DNA of 64,000 nt from contig NZ_CABJDN010000010.1 of NCBI RefSeq assembly GCF_902364365.1, positions 62,001-126,000 on the forward strand. Reading direction: 5' to 3'. The notes beneath the pieces were generated by a model that was not told the DNA's origin, did not search any database, and saw only the letters and a program-made list of their open reading frames with translations. Every line of letters begins with the position of its first letter. The first letter of the stretch is position 1. Below, piece by piece: positions 62,091-64,000 of this stretch. This DNA is from Bacteroides intestinalis. Lineage in GTDB: Bacteria > Bacteroidota > Bacteroidia > Bacteroidales > Bacteroidaceae. The translations under genes and the position numbers were made by a program.

Positions 62091-64000
62091 TCATTTATTT
62101 TTATAAACTTTAAATGCTTTTTGTTCTCCTGAAACCAAACACACATTCAAAATATAAAACCCTGAAAATGCTCCATGCAGCGGGAATGTGTATTCCTCAT
62201 CTGTTACCTTCATATCTTCGGTCCATAACCGTCTTCCTGCCAAATCTGTAAGCTCTACCTTTGAAATATCTTCTTTACCTTTATTTACTAGAAAAAGCTG
62301 ATCCCCTGAAATATATGCCGAAAGTGAATTGCCATCAATCGTTTCGATTCCGGTCTCCGGGTCCTGTCCATAATCGGAAGACTGATATTTAGAATATCTA
62401 TTATTCAATTCCTCTACCTTGGATTTCGGCATAGCTTCTACTTCCTCCAGATCATAAGTACCAAAAGCATCCTTAAAACGAATCATCGGATCCAAGTGAG
62501 CAGCAAAGTTCCACGTCAATGCTTCCATTATAGAATTCATTCTTCGACCCGCACCATTGCTTACCCTTACTTGAAAAGCTTCTTGCTGCAAACCTTCTGG
62601 TTGTCCGGGATAAAGTTCCTGTCCCAGATTCATAGATTGTTTCGTATTGTGAGCACTGATACGTGCAACGTGTAAATAGTGCTCTTTACCTGTCAACAGA
62701 TACAGGCGATAGTACACAAATGAGGACCATGCAAAACCTAAATCCGTAGCTGAATGACCGATAGCTATAATATGTTGTCCGACAATACTTCTGTCTTTAG
62801 GCCAATCTGTTTTAGCAGTCTGATCCTTTTCTACCGGTACTTCAAACATATAGCTCCAGCTTTCGGTGTATGTAGCAGCTTGCTCTGCAGCAGCCAACCA
62901 CTTCGGATCTTTTGTAAGATCATAGATAGCAAGAAAACCATTGATGGCTTGCTGACCAGATTCACTGTCAATAGTCTGCGGATTATCTACCACACAAGCC
63001 ACATAAAGATATCTTTCATGAATATTGGCGTAAGAAAACTCTGCAGCTTTCAAAGCAGCCGTCTTATAACGTTCGTCATTAGTAGCAATGTAAAGCTCCA
63101 CCAGATAACGGACAGCACAAACTGTCAAAAACTTATTCTGGTTACCTGCCGGATGTTTACCACCCACAACACTGAAAGGATCATATTCCAGATAGTAACT
63201 ACCATCCGAATTCTGATTAGCCACCAGAAATTCACCAAACTTCTTACAAGCATCCAGCCATGAGGGGATATCTATTCCATTACGTTTAGCATAACACCAT
63301 GCATTCAGCAATCCGGCCATTCCGTTACAAGCTTGGCGCATAGAAGTCTTTGCCCAATTATCCCACGTACCCCACAATGCAGCATAACGTGTCTTGGGAA
63401 GTCCTAAATCTGTCAATCCTTGAGAAGCCCATAAATTCAGTACATTGCTTCCTCTTACCTTATATTCCTCATTACCAGTTTCCACACCTGCACGAAACAA
63501 TGCATAACCAGCTGTCGGTTGCGAACCAACAAAACCAATCTCATATGTATTTTTATTTAAAGAGAAATCTGTCAGTTTCACACTCCATGGAAATCCAGGA
63601 CCTTTTATATCCTTATCAACCGAACTGTCCAGATAGTAATGATTAACAGTTTCAATCAATCCCCGATAAGCAGAATTCAAATTAACATCATAAATCTTTG
63701 GATTATACAGATTGAAAGCCAGTTCCCAAGCTTCATTTACAGCAATAGCATAGTCCGAAGTCTTATCTATTTTGAAATAAACATTATAAGTATGTTTATC
63801 AAATCCTTTTGTTATGGGATGCATACGTCTGCCCATTCCTCCGGTACGCAAGTCAGAACCCGGATAAGTAACCACAGCAGCAAAAGAATCAGATTTTTTC
63901 CAGTTAACAACACCCACGCCACCAAACTGATAATTTTCGTCGACTACTACACCACGTGAATCATTCAGTACAGTTTCACATTTTGAATCTTTATGTACTA
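62091..64000 (-). CDS. Six-hairpin glycosidase-like protein with T9SS-like tail (N-terminus outside window)
   Basis: The minus-strand frame is open to the last base of the window, so the N-terminal part is missing; about 636 residues are visible. The first apparent start inside (63917) is a GTG within conserved sequence and is not the true start. The central region matches the protein at 53628-55841 (YLYVACVVDNP, SESGQQAI, WPKDRSIVGQ, GHSATDLGFAWSSF). After residue about 525 a short beta domain ends the protein (LTDLAGRRLW, GFYILNVCLVSGEQKAF), resembling type IX secretion C-terminal domains. Such tails are unusual in gut Bacteroides, where the system is generally absent. It lies upstream of susC and is probably part of PUL B. 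Confidence 0.78.
   Translation of the reverse strand, partial: VHKDSKCETVLNDSRGVVVDENYQFGGVGVVNWKKSDSFAAVVTYPGSDLRTGGMGRRMHPITKGFDKHTYNVYFKIDKTSDYAIAVNEAWELAFNLYNPKIYDVNLNSAYRGLIETVNHYYLDSSVDKDIKGPGFPWSVKLTDFSLNKNTYEIGFVGSQPTAGYALFRAGVETGNEEYKVRGSNVLNLWASQGLTDLGLPKTRYAALWGTWDNWAKTSMRQACNGMAGLLNAWCYAKRNGIDIPSWLDACKKFGEFLVANQNSDGSYYLEYDPFSVVGGKHPAGNQNKFLTVCAVRYLVELYIATNDERYKTAALKAAEFSYANIHERYLYVACVVDNPQTIDSESGQQAINGFLAIYDLTKDPKWLAAAEQAATYTESWSYMFEVPVEKDQTAKTDWPKDRSIVGQHIIAIGHSATDLGFAWSSFVYYRLYLLTGKEHYLHVARISAHNTKQSMNLGQELYPGQPEGLQQEAFQVRVSNGAGRRMNSIMEALTWNFAAHLDPMIRFKDAFGTYDLEEVEAMPKSKVEELNNRYSKYQSSDYGQDPETGIETIDGNSLSAYISGDQLFLVNKGKEDISKVELTDLAGRRLWTEDMKVTDEEYTFPLHGAFSGFYILNVCLVSGEQKAFKVYKNK

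Overview
The window comes from a gut Bacteroides-type chromosome. The evidence is two susC/susD pairs, a hybrid two-component regulator, many Sus-style lipoproteins, and promoters with the Bacteroides -33 TTTG / -7 TAnnTTTG pattern instead of -35/-10 boxes. I cannot name the species from sequence alone. No IS element, CRISPR array, rRNA or intact tRNA gene is present.

Left edge (1-2050): the 3' end of an unrecognised, more A+T-rich gene, then a tandem 11-bp repeat, then a tRNA-Met(CAT) that is only a 3' half. This looks like the right end of an integrative element inserted into a tRNA gene. The rest of the element and the intact tRNA would lie to the left, outside the window.

PUL A (2582-29351, all minus strand): transcription runs from a hybrid two-component regulator through a GH2, a double-domain carbohydrate esterase, a discoidin-flanked clan GH-A hydrolase, SusC, SusD, a duplicated BACON lipoprotein and an agarase-like GH-A lipoprotein. 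After a terminator hairpin and a new promoter it continues into a GH88-DUF2264 fusion, an unusual sulfatase and a GH43. The predicted substrate carries sulfate, uronic acid and acyl groups. The second promoter is followed by a leader of about 410 nt holding seven direct repeats with a 21-23-bp period, the most unusual non-coding structure in the window.

Central region (29584-43312): a LiaF-like membrane protein with a LytTR regulator; a flotillin/NfeD pair; a small secreted protein; gamma-like and beta subunits of a Na+-translocating decarboxylase; a GH2 beta-mannosidase; a catalase with a strong promoter and an OxyR-like operator; a VanX-like dipeptidase; an M50-like membrane protease; and a THUMP-like methyltransferase.

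Xylan pair (43512-47385): a GH3 and a GH8 exo-oligoxylanase-like enzyme, preceded by three TGTAAC repeats spaced 20-21 bp and a promoter.

PUL B (47516-64000, minus strand, continuing past the right edge): a truncated six-hairpin-like enzyme with a T9SS-like tail, SusC, SusD, a DUF3823 lipoprotein, an internal terminator, a paralogous six-hairpin-like enzyme, an unknown secreted protein, two GH43 enzymes and a sulfatase-GH43-like fusion. Both sulfatases carry serine at the formylglycine position, so both would need an anaerobic sulfatase-maturing enzyme encoded elsewhere. The regulator of PUL B is not in the window.
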